In this document: one piece after another, positions 25,209-33,203 of the stretch
How positions within the stretch are numbered: the stretch's first letter is position 1
How the letters are laid out: every line of letters begins with the position of its first letter
From: SB11 sp943370295
Lineage (GTDB): Bacteria > Bacteroidota > Bacteroidia > UBA8524
Length of the DNA stretch: 64,000 nt
Reading direction: 5' to 3'
Assembly: GCA_943370295.1 (NCBI GenBank)
Contig: CALRQL020000014.1
Location: forward strand, 1-64,000
The notes under the pieces: model-generated
The model's input: only the letters and a program-made list of their open reading frames with translations
The model's database searches: none
What the model was told of the DNA's origin: nothing
Made by a program: the position numbers and the translations under genes

Positions 25209-26048
25209 ATGAAACTTTATACCATTGATACCGGATATTTTAAGTTAGACGGCGGAGCTATGTTTGGGGTAGTACCCAAAAGCATTTGGAACCGCCTAAA
25301 CCCTGCCGATGATAATAATATGTGCAATTGGGCCATGCGTTGTTTGTTGGTGCAGGATGGCAACCGTTTGATTTTGATTGATAACGGTATTGGCGATAAA
25401 CAAGACGATAAGTTTTTTGGCTATTACTACCTGAACGGCAACGATACGTTAGAGAAATCGTTGCAAAAGCACGGGTTTACCCGCGATGATATTACCGATG
25501 TATTGCTTACCCACCTGCATTTTGACCATTGCGGGGGTAGCTTGTTATGGAATGCCGACCGCACAGGGTACGAGCCGGCTTTTAAAAACGCAACGTATTG
25601 GACTAACGAGAAGCATTGGAAACATGCCAACTCACCCAATAAAAGAGAAAAAGCTTCGTTCTTAAAAGAAAATTTTGTGCCCTTGCAAGAAGCAGGAGTG
25701 CTAAAGTTTGTGCCCGATAGTTTGCAATTTACTGATAACATACGCATTATACTTGGCTACGGACATACCGAAGCGATGATGATGCCCATTATTACCTACG
25801 GGGATAAGACTGTAGCGTACATGGCCGATTTGATACCCTCTGCGGCACACATCAACCCGGTGTATGCTATGAGCTACGATATACGCCCGTTGCAAACCAT
25901 TGAAGAACGTACTGCCTTTAACCGCGAGGCAATGGACAACAATTATATTTTATTTTTTGAACACGACCCAAGCGTTGAGTGCGCTACTATTAGACAAACC
26001 GAGCGCGGCGCAGTAATTGACCAAGTACTTACCATAGCTGACTTATAA
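25209..26048 (+). CDS. MBL-fold metallo-hydrolase (AHL-lactonase-like)
   Basis: 279 residues of the metallo-beta-lactamase fold. The zinc motif is LLTHLHFDHCGG (H102-x-H104-x-D106-H107), with further ligands in LGYGHTEAMM, YMADLIPS and FFEHDP. The N-terminus (LYTIDTGYFKLDGGAMFGVVP) and the segment MCNWAMRCLLVQDGNRLILIDNGIG resemble the quorum-quenching lactonase-like group, which acts on lactones or esters. The true substrate is unknown. It is followed 7 bp later by a secreted protein gene on the same strand, so a two-gene operon is likely. Confidence 0.88.
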   Translation: MKLYTIDTGYFKLDGGAMFGVVPKSIWNRLNPADDNNMCNWAMRCLLVQDGNRLILIDNGIGDKQDDKFFGYYYLNGNDTLEKSLQKHGFTRDDITDVLLTHLHFDHCGGSLLWNADRTGYEPAFKNATYWTNEKHWKHANSPNKREKASFLKENFVPLQEAGVLKFVPDSLQFTDNIRIILGYGHTEAMMMPIITYGDKTVAYMADLIPSAAHINPVYAMSYDIRPLQTIEERTAFNREAMDNNYILFFEHDPSVECATIRQTERGAVIDQVLTIADL

Positions 26049-26055
26049 CCTATAA

Positions 26056-26721
26056 ATGAAGAACATAGTAAAGGGTATTACAGTAGTTGCCTGCTTATTG
26101 GTAACATTGCTTGCTTATGCCCAAAACACCCCAAAAACAGTATTGATTGTTTTTGCAGAAGATAGCCATATAAGAATTCCTTTTTCGTTTTTAAAGAATA
26201 AGGAAGTGGGTGAAACCGATACTGCTCCAATAAAATACTTAACCCTTAAATACGGATTTTATAACACCCTTGCCGAGCGTTTGGCAAATAATGGATACCG
26301 ACCAATGGGCGGTGTGAGTGGTAATCTTAATCAAGCAAGGTTATACACTACTGATAAGTGGTTTTTTACCGATTCGGCAGCTATAAAGTCTGAAAGGAAA
26401 GGCTCGTATGAGGCAACATTGGTAAATAACGACAACCGTAATTATTACTCAATGTATTTGAATGCCGACTCAGCATCATACATCCTGATGATTAATAAAA
26501 TAGAAGTACACACCAATATATTCCGCAACTTGTTTACGGTGGCTAATTACTGTTTAGATGTGCATTTTGATGTGTATGACCGTGATATGAAACGGTTGTG
26601 CGGCAGATACCTGCGCAAAAAAGTACGTATGAGCAGGGGGACTTATTGGTCGTCGTTCACTAAGCAATTCAACACCTTACCCGATGAATTGGCCTTGTAT
26701 TTTGTGAACATGAAAAAGTAA
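26056..26721 (+). CDS. secreted protein of unknown function
   Basis: 221 residues starting with a signal peptide (NIVKGITVVACLLVTLLAYAQ). The mature part has alternating strands (YSMYLNADSASYILMINKIE, YCLDVHFDVYDRDMKRLCG) and a helical end; no family was recognised. The gene starts 7 bp after the MBL hydrolase stop, so it is probably co-transcribed. Likely periplasmic. Confidence 0.65.
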   Translation: MKNIVKGITVVACLLVTLLAYAQNTPKTVLIVFAEDSHIRIPFSFLKNKEVGETDTAPIKYLTLKYGFYNTLAERLANNGYRPMGGVSGNLNQARLYTTDKWFFTDSAAIKSERKGSYEATLVNNDNRNYYSMYLNADSASYILMINKIEVHTNIFRNLFTVANYCLDVHFDVYDRDMKRLCGRYLRKKVRMSRGTYWSSFTKQFNTLPDELALYFVNMKK

Positions 26722-26775
26722 GGAACAGTCTCAAAAGTCAAAACTATAAAAGCAACAATTAGGGGGAGCTTGTTT

Positions 26776-26836
26776 AGCCACTAAGTCGAGAAGCCGCCAA
26801 GTAATAATAGTTTTGCGTCTTTGTGCCTTCGTGGCA
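26776..26836. repeat. intergenic palindromic element (GCCAC...CTTCGTGGC type)
   Basis: The intergenic stretch 26722-26974 (253 bp) has no gene. It holds a 61-bp element whose ends GCCACTAAG (26777-26785) and CTTCGTGGC (26827-26835) are inverted repeats with one mismatch. The inner sequence GCGTCTTTGTGCCTTCGTGG is the kind of CTTTGTG/CTTCGTGG string found as a dispersed non-coding repeat in many Bacteroidota and Chlorobi genomes (from memory, not searched). It could be a mobile short repeat or a transcript-stabilising hairpin. Confidence 0.5.
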
Positions 26837-26974
26837 GATTAAAAAACACAGGCGTTTGAAACAACTCTAAACGCATGAATCGAGTCGGACTTCATACCCG
26901 AAGCTAATGTTTAAGCATAAATTGTTTTCAAAAACTTTTTACAACCATTCAGAAACTTCAAGTCAAAAGAGAGT

Positions 26975-28285
26975 ATGAAAAAATTTGTAGTCTTATTGCT
27001 TTCTTTGGGCTTGTTTGTCGCCGCCAAATCACAAAACTATTACTTTCCCCCTGTGGTAGGTAGTCAATGGGATACCGTATCACCTGTATCGCTTAACTGG
27101 TGTACAAGTCGGTTAGATACGGTATATAAATACCTTGACTACAAGGATAGCAAAGCCTTTATCATACTTAAAGGCGGTAAAATAGCCGTAGAAAAGTACT
27201 TTGACGCTTTCACACAAGATTCGGCTTGGTATTGGGCTTCAGCAGGTAAAACGCTAACTGCATTTTTGGTAGGCATGGCACAGCAAGACGGTAAATTGAG
27301 CATAAGCGATACCACCAGCAAGTTTTTAGGCAAAGGCTGGACAAGCTGCACTCCTCAGCAAGAAGACAAGATTACTCTTTGGCACCACCTTACCATGACC
27401 ACAGGGCTGGATGATGTAATTGCCCCAACTCCTCAGGTGCCTGACCCCGACAATTGCATGGAGCCTGCTTGCCTGCAATACAAAGCCGATGCAGGTACCC
27501 GCTGGGCCTACCACAACGCCCCTTACCGTATTTTGCACGAAATACTGGATAGTGCCACCGGATACACTATTAACCAATACACGGTGTTAAAACTGCGCAA
27601 TACCACAGGAATACAAGGTCTTTGGTACGATGGTGTGTTTTACAGCCGTCCCCGTGAAATGGCTCGATTTGGGTCGTTAATGATGAATAAAGGCAAATGG
27701 GACAATACAGTTGTGCTGCCTGATACTAATTATTTAAATGCCGCCACAAACACTTCACAAAGTATCAATCCTTCGTATGGATATTTATGGTGGCTAAACG
27801 GTAAATCAACCTATAAGGTGCCCGGTTTGCAGCTTGTTTTTAACGGTCCGCTTGTGCCCAATGCCCCTGCCGATATGATTGCCGGTTTGGGAAAAAACGA
27901 TCAAAAACTATATGTAATACCCAGCATGGATATGGTTATAATTCGTATGGGGAATGATAGCGGACAACCCGTAGCTGCAGTTTCAGCATTTGATAACGAG
28001 TTGTGGGGGCTGTTGAAAGATGTTTTTTGCCCTAACGGACCTGTTTCTGTTAATGAGCCACGCGAACAAAGCGTAGTTAAAATATACCCTAATCCTGCAA
28101 ACGATGTGTTGTATACCGAAGGGGAGGGGCAACTACTGATAACCGATATAAACGGACGTACTGTTTTGCAATCGCAAATTTCAGGTATAAAGGAGTTTTC
28201 AATACAGCACCTTGCAACAGGTGTGTTCACCTTACGCCTTATCAATGAGCAGGGCACACAAACTCAAAAGCTTATAAAAGAGTAA
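26975..28285 (+). CDS. T9SS-exported serine hydrolase (beta-lactamase/class C-like)
   Basis: 436 residues with a signal peptide (KKFVVLLLSLGLFVAAKSQ). The catalytic domain is a class C-type beta-lactamase/esterase fold: S89-A-G-K92 (the SxxK nucleophile), Y179-H-N181 (YxN) and a later SYGYLWW region. A type A T9SS sorting domain closes the protein (VKIYPNPANDVLYTEGEG, ATGVFTLRLI, QKLIKE). It is therefore carried to the surface or released by the type IX system. Probable activity is ester, peptide or beta-lactam hydrolysis; no true penicillin-binding role is implied. Convergent with an acyltransferase gene. Confidence 0.88.
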   Translation: MKKFVVLLLSLGLFVAAKSQNYYFPPVVGSQWDTVSPVSLNWCTSRLDTVYKYLDYKDSKAFIILKGGKIAVEKYFDAFTQDSAWYWASAGKTLTAFLVGMAQQDGKLSISDTTSKFLGKGWTSCTPQQEDKITLWHHLTMTTGLDDVIAPTPQVPDPDNCMEPACLQYKADAGTRWAYHNAPYRILHEILDSATGYTINQYTVLKLRNTTGIQGLWYDGVFYSRPREMARFGSLMMNKGKWDNTVVLPDTNYLNAATNTSQSINPSYGYLWWLNGKSTYKVPGLQLVFNGPLVPNAPADMIAGLGKNDQKLYVIPSMDMVIIRMGNDSGQPVAAVSAFDNELWGLLKDVFCPNGPVSVNEPREQSVVKIYPNPANDVLYTEGEGQLLITDINGRTVLQSQISGIKEFSIQHLATGVFTLRLINEQGTQTQKLIKE

Positions 28286-28300
28286 CTGAAACAACGGGAT

Positions 28301-29314
28301 TTATATCCCCAGCCACTTGTAAATAACGGCCACCAACTTGTTGTACCAGTGCGAGGCAAGGTAAGTAATGCCTAACGAAAGCAGCAGGGTAATTACCGTA
28401 GGCGCACTTAATCCGTATTGGGTGAAAAAGTATACTACCAGCATATTTATTAGGATGTGGATGATAAATAGCGGGTACGAAATCTCTCCTGTGTAAATAA
28501 AGAATTGGTTAACGGGTTTTAATTGCAACTTGTAAATAAAAATGGCAATGAAGCTGTATCCGGTAAGTGCAGGAATATCATTAAACAGCTGGCCTATAAA
28601 GCCCAATTTTAAAGCCATACCCACGTACAAGGCCATACCGCCTGCACCAATTAGTAAATAATGCCACAGGGTGAGTTTAGCAGCTATTTTATCAAGGGTA
28701 TTGTTGTTTACCATAGCCGCCAACACCATGCCCAGCATAAACTCCCACGCATACTGCAAAAAGAAGCGGTTGTAGCTGGCCAATTCTGATTTACCGAGGA
28801 ACACAATCAAAGCCGCCCAGCCGATACTTGCCACCAACCCGATACCGATAAACAGTGCGTTGCTTGTGTTGCGTTTTAGCCACGCCAAACCGTGAAACAC
28901 AAGATAGAATTGAATAATGGTGGATACAAACCAAAACTGACCGCCGTAGGAGCCGATAATGCTGCTATCAAACATCTTGTATAACAACACATGACCACCC
29001 AGTGCATACCAAGAGCTTTGGTAAATGGGAATGAAAAGAGTGATGATAGCGGAAAGTATAACAACGAGGATATAGGGCAGGTACACTTTGCCCAGCCTGC
29101 GTTTGATAAACTGCACAAACCCCAAGGGTTTGTTTTGAAATGACAGGTACAAGCCAAAACCTGAGATGAGTAAAAAACTGTGTACTCCAGTTCCGCCAAT
29201 GTTTATGGCTTTTGCAGCCAACGGAGGTAGGCTGAATGTTTGCAGGTAGTGATAAATGATGATGGTGAAAATAGAATACCCCTTTAAAAAATCAGCCAGT
29301 TCAAAACGTTTCAT
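28301..29314 (-). CDS. acyltransferase family 3 membrane protein
   Basis: 337 residues with about ten hydrophobic segments. The N-terminal signature FELADFLKGYSIFTIIIYHYLQT carries the acyltransferase-3 (OafA/NolL) hallmark residues around the conserved His (IYHY). RRLGKVYLPYILVV and HSFLLISGFGLYLSF are further family landmarks. Such enzymes O-acetylate sugars of envelope polysaccharides or lipids. It is a single gene, not in a polysaccharide cluster. Confidence 0.85.
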   Translation of the reverse strand: MKRFELADFLKGYSIFTIIIYHYLQTFSLPPLAAKAINIGGTGVHSFLLISGFGLYLSFQNKPLGFVQFIKRRLGKVYLPYILVVILSAIITLFIPIYQSSWYALGGHVLLYKMFDSSIIGSYGGQFWFVSTIIQFYLVFHGLAWLKRNTSNALFIGIGLVASIGWAALIVFLGKSELASYNRFFLQYAWEFMLGMVLAAMVNNNTLDKIAAKLTLWHYLLIGAGGMALYVGMALKLGFIGQLFNDIPALTGYSFIAIFIYKLQLKPVNQFFIYTGEISYPLFIIHILINMLVVYFFTQYGLSAPTVITLLLSLGITYLASHWYNKLVAVIYKWLGI

Positions 29315-29363
29315 GCGGGTTAGTTTGTTGCTGCAAGATAGTTAGTGCAGGATATAAATAAAA

Positions 29364-29386
29364 AAGCACCGCCATTGGCAGTGCTT
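29364..29386 (-). terminator. intrinsic terminator of the DUF2911 gene
   Basis: Stem AAGCAC-C-GCC / GGC-A-GTGCTT (29364-29386), 9 bp with one mismatch and a 3-nt loop. On the minus strand it is followed by TTTTTTATTT, 24 bp past the stop. A T run also follows on the plus strand, so it may act both ways. Confidence 0.85.
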
Positions 29387-29409
29387 AATTTTTTTATGAA
29401 AGCTGTTAC

Positions 29410-30261
29410 TTACTTAGCACTTGCTTCTTTAATCACTTCATCAGCCATTTTTACGTAGTCATCGTTTTTAGCTTCTGTAGCAAGTTTTTTGGTTTTTTCA
29501 GCGCTGGCAATAGCGGCTTTTTTATCGTTAAGTTTCAACTCAATGCGAGCTTTCAACAACACAATCCAAAATGCTTGTTGGTTTTGGTCAACAGCTTTGT
29601 TTACCCATTCCAATGCTTTCTTCATGTCTTTGTTATTCTCGTAGTAGTAACGGGCAGCAGCAAAGTAAGGACGGCTGTCAACGTTCATAGCGTTGTCAAT
29701 GTTCTTCATGATGGTTTCATCAATCTCGGTAGTAATCAATACCGATACTTTGGTGTTTTCCCAAACCAATTCAAGGTTAGCTGAATCGGAACGAACGTTG
29801 TTAATGTTAATAGTAAACGTTTCAGTTTTATCAGCTGTAGTTGTTGGTTTTACAGTTACGCGGGCAACTTCGTTTTCGGTTTTGTATTCAGCTACGTTAC
29901 CGCCCAATTTCAAATCGCTGTAAATCATCACATCCCAGCTGTCTTTGTTAGGCACGCTGTAAATAGCATAAGTACCGGCAGCAACTTCTTTACCTTCAAT
30001 TTTTACTTTATCGGTAAAAGTGATTTTGGTAGCAGCATTAGCACCTGTACGCCAAATTTTTCCGTAAGGAACTAAGTCGCCATATACAGTACGGCCTTTT
30101 GCGCTTGGACGTGAATAGTTAACGGTGATTTGACCCAAAGCAAAATCTTGCTTAAACTCTTGAGTTGAACTTGGTGCGGGAGTTTTAAGGGTTTGTGCAG
30201 TAGCAGCAGAGCATACAAGCAATGCAGCAGCAGCTAATGAGATTAATTTTTTAGTATTCAT
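29410..30261 (-). CDS. DUF2911 domain-containing secreted protein
   Basis: 283 residues with a signal peptide (KKLISLAAAALLVCSAATAQ). Residues about 25-170 are DUF2911: ITVNYSRPSAKGRTVYG, LVPYGKIWRTGANAATKI and GKEVAAGTYAIYSVP are its landmarks. The C-terminal 90 residues are helical and Lys/Ala-rich with a TPR-like pattern (ARYYYENNKDMKKALEWVNK). Common in Bacteroidota; function unknown. Single gene with its own terminator. Confidence 0.88.
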   Translation of the reverse strand: MNTKKLISLAAAALLVCSAATAQTLKTPAPSSTQEFKQDFALGQITVNYSRPSAKGRTVYGDLVPYGKIWRTGANAATKITFTDKVKIEGKEVAAGTYAIYSVPNKDSWDVMIYSDLKLGGNVAEYKTENEVARVTVKPTTTADKTETFTININNVRSDSANLELVWENTKVSVLITTEIDETIMKNIDNAMNVDSRPYFAAARYYYENNKDMKKALEWVNKAVDQNQQAFWIVLLKARIELKLNDKKAAIASAEKTKKLATEAKNDDYVKMADEVIKEASAK

Positions 30262-30358
30262 GGTAAAGTGTTTTTAATTTTTCAGGGCGCAAAATACAGC
30301 TTATTTGTTAAAACGGCAGGGTTGATGTTTAAACAATGGATTGAAGGTGATAGAATAG

Positions 30359-30571
30359 CTACTGGGCCTGTTGAATAAGTTTCACAATGGTTTCAAGCGG
30401 TTCATCAACCACCACTTGAAAATTGCCGCCCGATTGTGCACCTGCGCTAAGGTAAAGAGTTGTAGCTCCTTCGTCGGTAGGAAAAGGTTCAGCAAAGGCA
30501 ATTGCATGGATATTGATAATCCCTTTTTTGCCTGAGTTTTTATCAACGGTAACCTGTATAAAGTCTTTCAT
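30359..30571 (-). CDS. small conserved-looking protein, unknown function
   Basis: 70 residues from an ATG, MKDFIQVTVDKNSGKKG, followed by a strand-rich, soluble sequence ending ETIVKLIQQAQ. It has no signal or membrane segment. The composition looks like a real protein, perhaps an OB- or PDZ-like small domain, but no family was recognised. It stands between the DUF2911 gene and a divergent membrane-anchored protein. Confidence 0.55.
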   Translation of the reverse strand: MKDFIQVTVDKNSGKKGIINIHAIAFAEPFPTDEGATTLYLSAGAQSGGNFQVVVDEPLETIVKLIQQAQ

Positions 30572-30667
30572 GTTTCAATGCTACAAAAAAATACGGATTG
30601 ACACTACGTATTAAGCGTAAACAAATGTTAAACTTATTTGATAGTTTTGGTACATAGTTTATCAATA

Positions 30668-31438
30668 ATGGAAAAGATTAACAAGATTGTACAAAATCTT
30701 ATCATGCCCGTGCTGCTTGTTTTTACTACAGTAATAGGAATTTTCACAAATTCAAAAGCCACAAAACTCGATGTAAAATCAAAAGAACTAAAAGCCCAAT
30801 TAGACTCAATCACTATTGTAGAGCGGGAAAAGCAGCTCGACCGCAGCGATATAGAGTTTGTTCGCGAATTGAAGTTTAAGTTGTTCGGCGAAGTAAAAGA
30901 GGCGGTTAAATCAAAAGACGAGGCCTACCAGCAAACGGTGTATGAGTTTGTGGTGCAGATGTTGAAGGATGATGAAGATTTTAGAAACGCTTTGCTTAAA
31001 ACGCTGGCAAACTCTTTAAACAAAGGCGAGTTGAAAGAAGAGATAGACAGAAACTTAACCACTGCAACGGTTTTTGCCGAAGAGGAAGCCGAAAAACAAC
31101 TGGTATTGAAAATGGCTTCGAGTGCTACTGCCAAAGTAAGGGTAGATGTATTTTATCTGGAGGAAACACAGGAAAAATCTAAAAGAGTGGCTGAATTGGT
31201 GCAGAAAAAACTGGGTAATGATTACGAAGTAAAACTTAGAGTATTGCCCAAGTTAAAAAACAGCCAGAGTGGTTACCAAGTGTACCAAAACGAGATACGG
31301 TTTGAAGAGGCTGAAAGCAGTATTGCGAGAGAAATAAGCAGTGTATTAAAAACCAGCTTACAAGAACCGCTAAACGAACGCAAAAAAGTATCAAACCGCA
31401 CGGATAATTACATCAGTATATTTATCAGAAACCCGTAA
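30668..31438 (+). CDS. membrane-anchored coiled-coil protein with LytR_C-like domain
   Basis: 256 residues from the ATG at 30668; ten in-frame codons upstream are not needed. One N-terminal transmembrane helix (LIMPVLLVFTTVIGIFT) is followed by a helical, charged region (about 30-150), then an alpha/beta C-terminal part: ATAKVRVDVFYLEETQEKSK, RVAELVQKKLGNDYEVKLRV, and a paired YEVKL-YQNEIRF layout. That last part is reminiscent of the LytR_C domain in its strand-helix order (tentative). No enzyme motif is seen. Unknown function. Confidence 0.6.
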   Translation: MEKINKIVQNLIMPVLLVFTTVIGIFTNSKATKLDVKSKELKAQLDSITIVEREKQLDRSDIEFVRELKFKLFGEVKEAVKSKDEAYQQTVYEFVVQMLKDDEDFRNALLKTLANSLNKGELKEEIDRNLTTATVFAEEEAEKQLVLKMASSATAKVRVDVFYLEETQEKSKRVAELVQKKLGNDYEVKLRVLPKLKNSQSGYQVYQNEIRFEEAESSIAREISSVLKTSLQEPLNERKKVSNRTDNYISIFIRNP

Positions 31439-31444
31439 GAGAGA

Positions 31445-33061
31445 TTACTTCGTTTCTCTGAATAATGTAACAGTACCGCGCATTTCAAACCCGTCTGGGG
31501 TACGGCAATCTTTGTATTTCAGCAGTACAAAGTACACACCGGGAGGTACTTCTTGGTTATTGAATTTTCCGTCCCACAAACCGTTGTCTTTTGCTTCAAA
31601 CATCTTCTCGCCCCAACGGTTATAAACAATAATGTCATAGCGTTCAACCCTGCCGTCCATTAGTGGGTAAAGGTCGTTAAAACCATCTTCGTTTGGAGAG
31701 AAGGCGTTGGGTATTTTAAAATCATTAAAGTCTTGTATCGAAAGGGTAATAGTGTCGTAATCCGTATTACACCTGCTGGCCTTTACCCAATACGTTCCCG
31801 GTTGTGAGAATTCAACAACCGGTGTTGTATCCCCTGTGCTCCATAAGTACTTGGCAACAGTGTCTTTAGTGTCTATTGTGTAACTGAAGGGTGCAGTGCA
31901 AAACGTAGTATCTTTGCCAATGTCAATTCCCAAAGGTTCTAATACGGTTACTGTGCTGATTGTAGAGTCGCAACAATTTCCGTCACAGGCAATCAGTTTT
32001 ACGCTGTAGGTACCCGCGCCGGGGTAGGTGTACTCAGGGCTTTGCTGGCTCGATGTGTCATACTCAGTAAGCGTGTCGCCAAAATTCCATTTAAAGCTTT
32101 TGGCACCGCTGCTGTTGTTGTTAAAATTCATTTTATAGCCGCAAGCACTATCGTTGGTTTTGTAAGTGGATACTACCTTAAACTGGCAATTGAGCACATT
32201 AAACTGATAATCGCGGCGGGTAATGCCCACAACAACACCCTTGCGGTATTCTTTTACCAAAATGCCAATTACAAACTGACCTTGCCTTGTGGGAGTTAGC
32301 TGTAATAAACCGGTTTGCCAATTAATGCTGAGATTGGGTGCCCCGTCAATTGGAAATGCTGCACTGTAGCCGCTTGAAAAGTTTACCTGTGGAAACGGGG
32401 GAGGGGTAACCGCAGTAAAGTTGGGGCGGGGGTTCATATCGCTGGCACCGTGAAAGGGGTGGTATAACTCATACACCAATGAGTCACCGTCAACATCAGT
32501 AGCTGAGTGGTCAAAAATCAGCGGAGCATTGGTACATAAAAAATTGGGAGGAAGTTCTTTAAAATCAGCACTGTTGTTATATCCTCCGCCAGCGGTGTCT
32601 TGTATGTGAGTCCAATAAGTTGCTCCTGTAGCACCGGGTGTAATCAGGTTATTGATGGTGTTGTTACGGCAACAACGCTGAAAAGCAATAATGTATCCGC
32701 CCGGTATAGGAGGCAAATCAAATGTATCAATGTACTCGTATTTGTTTACGCAGGCATTGGGCGGTAAATCAATGCAGTTGTAATTAAGTTTAGTAATGCG
32801 TTGGGGTGGTGTACGCGGTACTGAACGGCATAATGATGAAAGTAAAGTACTGTCGGCACCACTAAAGAAGGTAATATTGGCAGTCGTGTCTTGCAGTATG
32901 GCTCCCGGATTGCCGTTTACACAATCAACAAATAAGTTAAGTGTTACTACATACCTGTTGTTGCCAATATGTTTATATAGCACCTCACCGCCCACAATGT
33001 GAGTAGCAAATATGCTTGTGCACAACACACAAAACAAAACAAGCGGCAGTAATCTACGCAT
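31445..33061 (-). CDS. T9SS-exported PKD-domain protein with CHU_C sorting domain
   Basis: 538 residues with a signal peptide (RRLLPLVLFCVLCTSIFA). The N-terminal region (THIVGGEVLYKHIGNNRYVV, CVNGNPGAILQDT) is typical of Bacteroidota gliding-motility cargo of the THIVGGE family. A PKD domain lies at about 310-375 (SFKWNFGDTLTEYDTSSQQ, YTYPGAGTYSVKL). A second Ig/PKD-like strand module follows (YLWSTGDTTPVVEFSQPGTY). The CHU_C type B sorting domain closes it (FKIPNAFSPNEDGFNDLY, YNRWGEKMFEAKDNG, LFRE). Predicted surface-attached or secreted adhesin-like protein. Confidence 0.9.
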   Translation of the reverse strand: MRRLLPLVLFCVLCTSIFATHIVGGEVLYKHIGNNRYVVTLNLFVDCVNGNPGAILQDTTANITFFSGADSTLLSSLCRSVPRTPPQRITKLNYNCIDLPPNACVNKYEYIDTFDLPPIPGGYIIAFQRCCRNNTINNLITPGATGATYWTHIQDTAGGGYNNSADFKELPPNFLCTNAPLIFDHSATDVDGDSLVYELYHPFHGASDMNPRPNFTAVTPPPFPQVNFSSGYSAAFPIDGAPNLSINWQTGLLQLTPTRQGQFVIGILVKEYRKGVVVGITRRDYQFNVLNCQFKVVSTYKTNDSACGYKMNFNNNSSGAKSFKWNFGDTLTEYDTSSQQSPEYTYPGAGTYSVKLIACDGNCCDSTISTVTVLEPLGIDIGKDTTFCTAPFSYTIDTKDTVAKYLWSTGDTTPVVEFSQPGTYWVKASRCNTDYDTITLSIQDFNDFKIPNAFSPNEDGFNDLYPLMDGRVERYDIIVYNRWGEKMFEAKDNGLWDGKFNNQEVPPGVYFVLLKYKDCRTPDGFEMRGTVTLFRETK

Positions 33062-33121
33062 CTATTTTATGTATAGACACGAAGTTAACGATTGAGGTTG
33101 CTTTAACATAGCATAAAAAAA

Positions 33122-33139
33122 CAGGGGCTTTCGCCCCTG
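33122..33139 (-). terminator. intrinsic terminator of the prolyl oligopeptidase gene
   Basis: CAGGGGC (33122-33128), TTTC loop, GCCCCTG (33133-33139). On the minus strand it is followed by TTTTTTTATG, 65 bp past the stop. Confidence 0.85.
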
Positions 33140-33203
33140 CTCCAAACTCAAATGAAAAGTAGTATTAGGATATGTACTAAAAACTTAAGTTTCTAAAGAA
33201 TAA

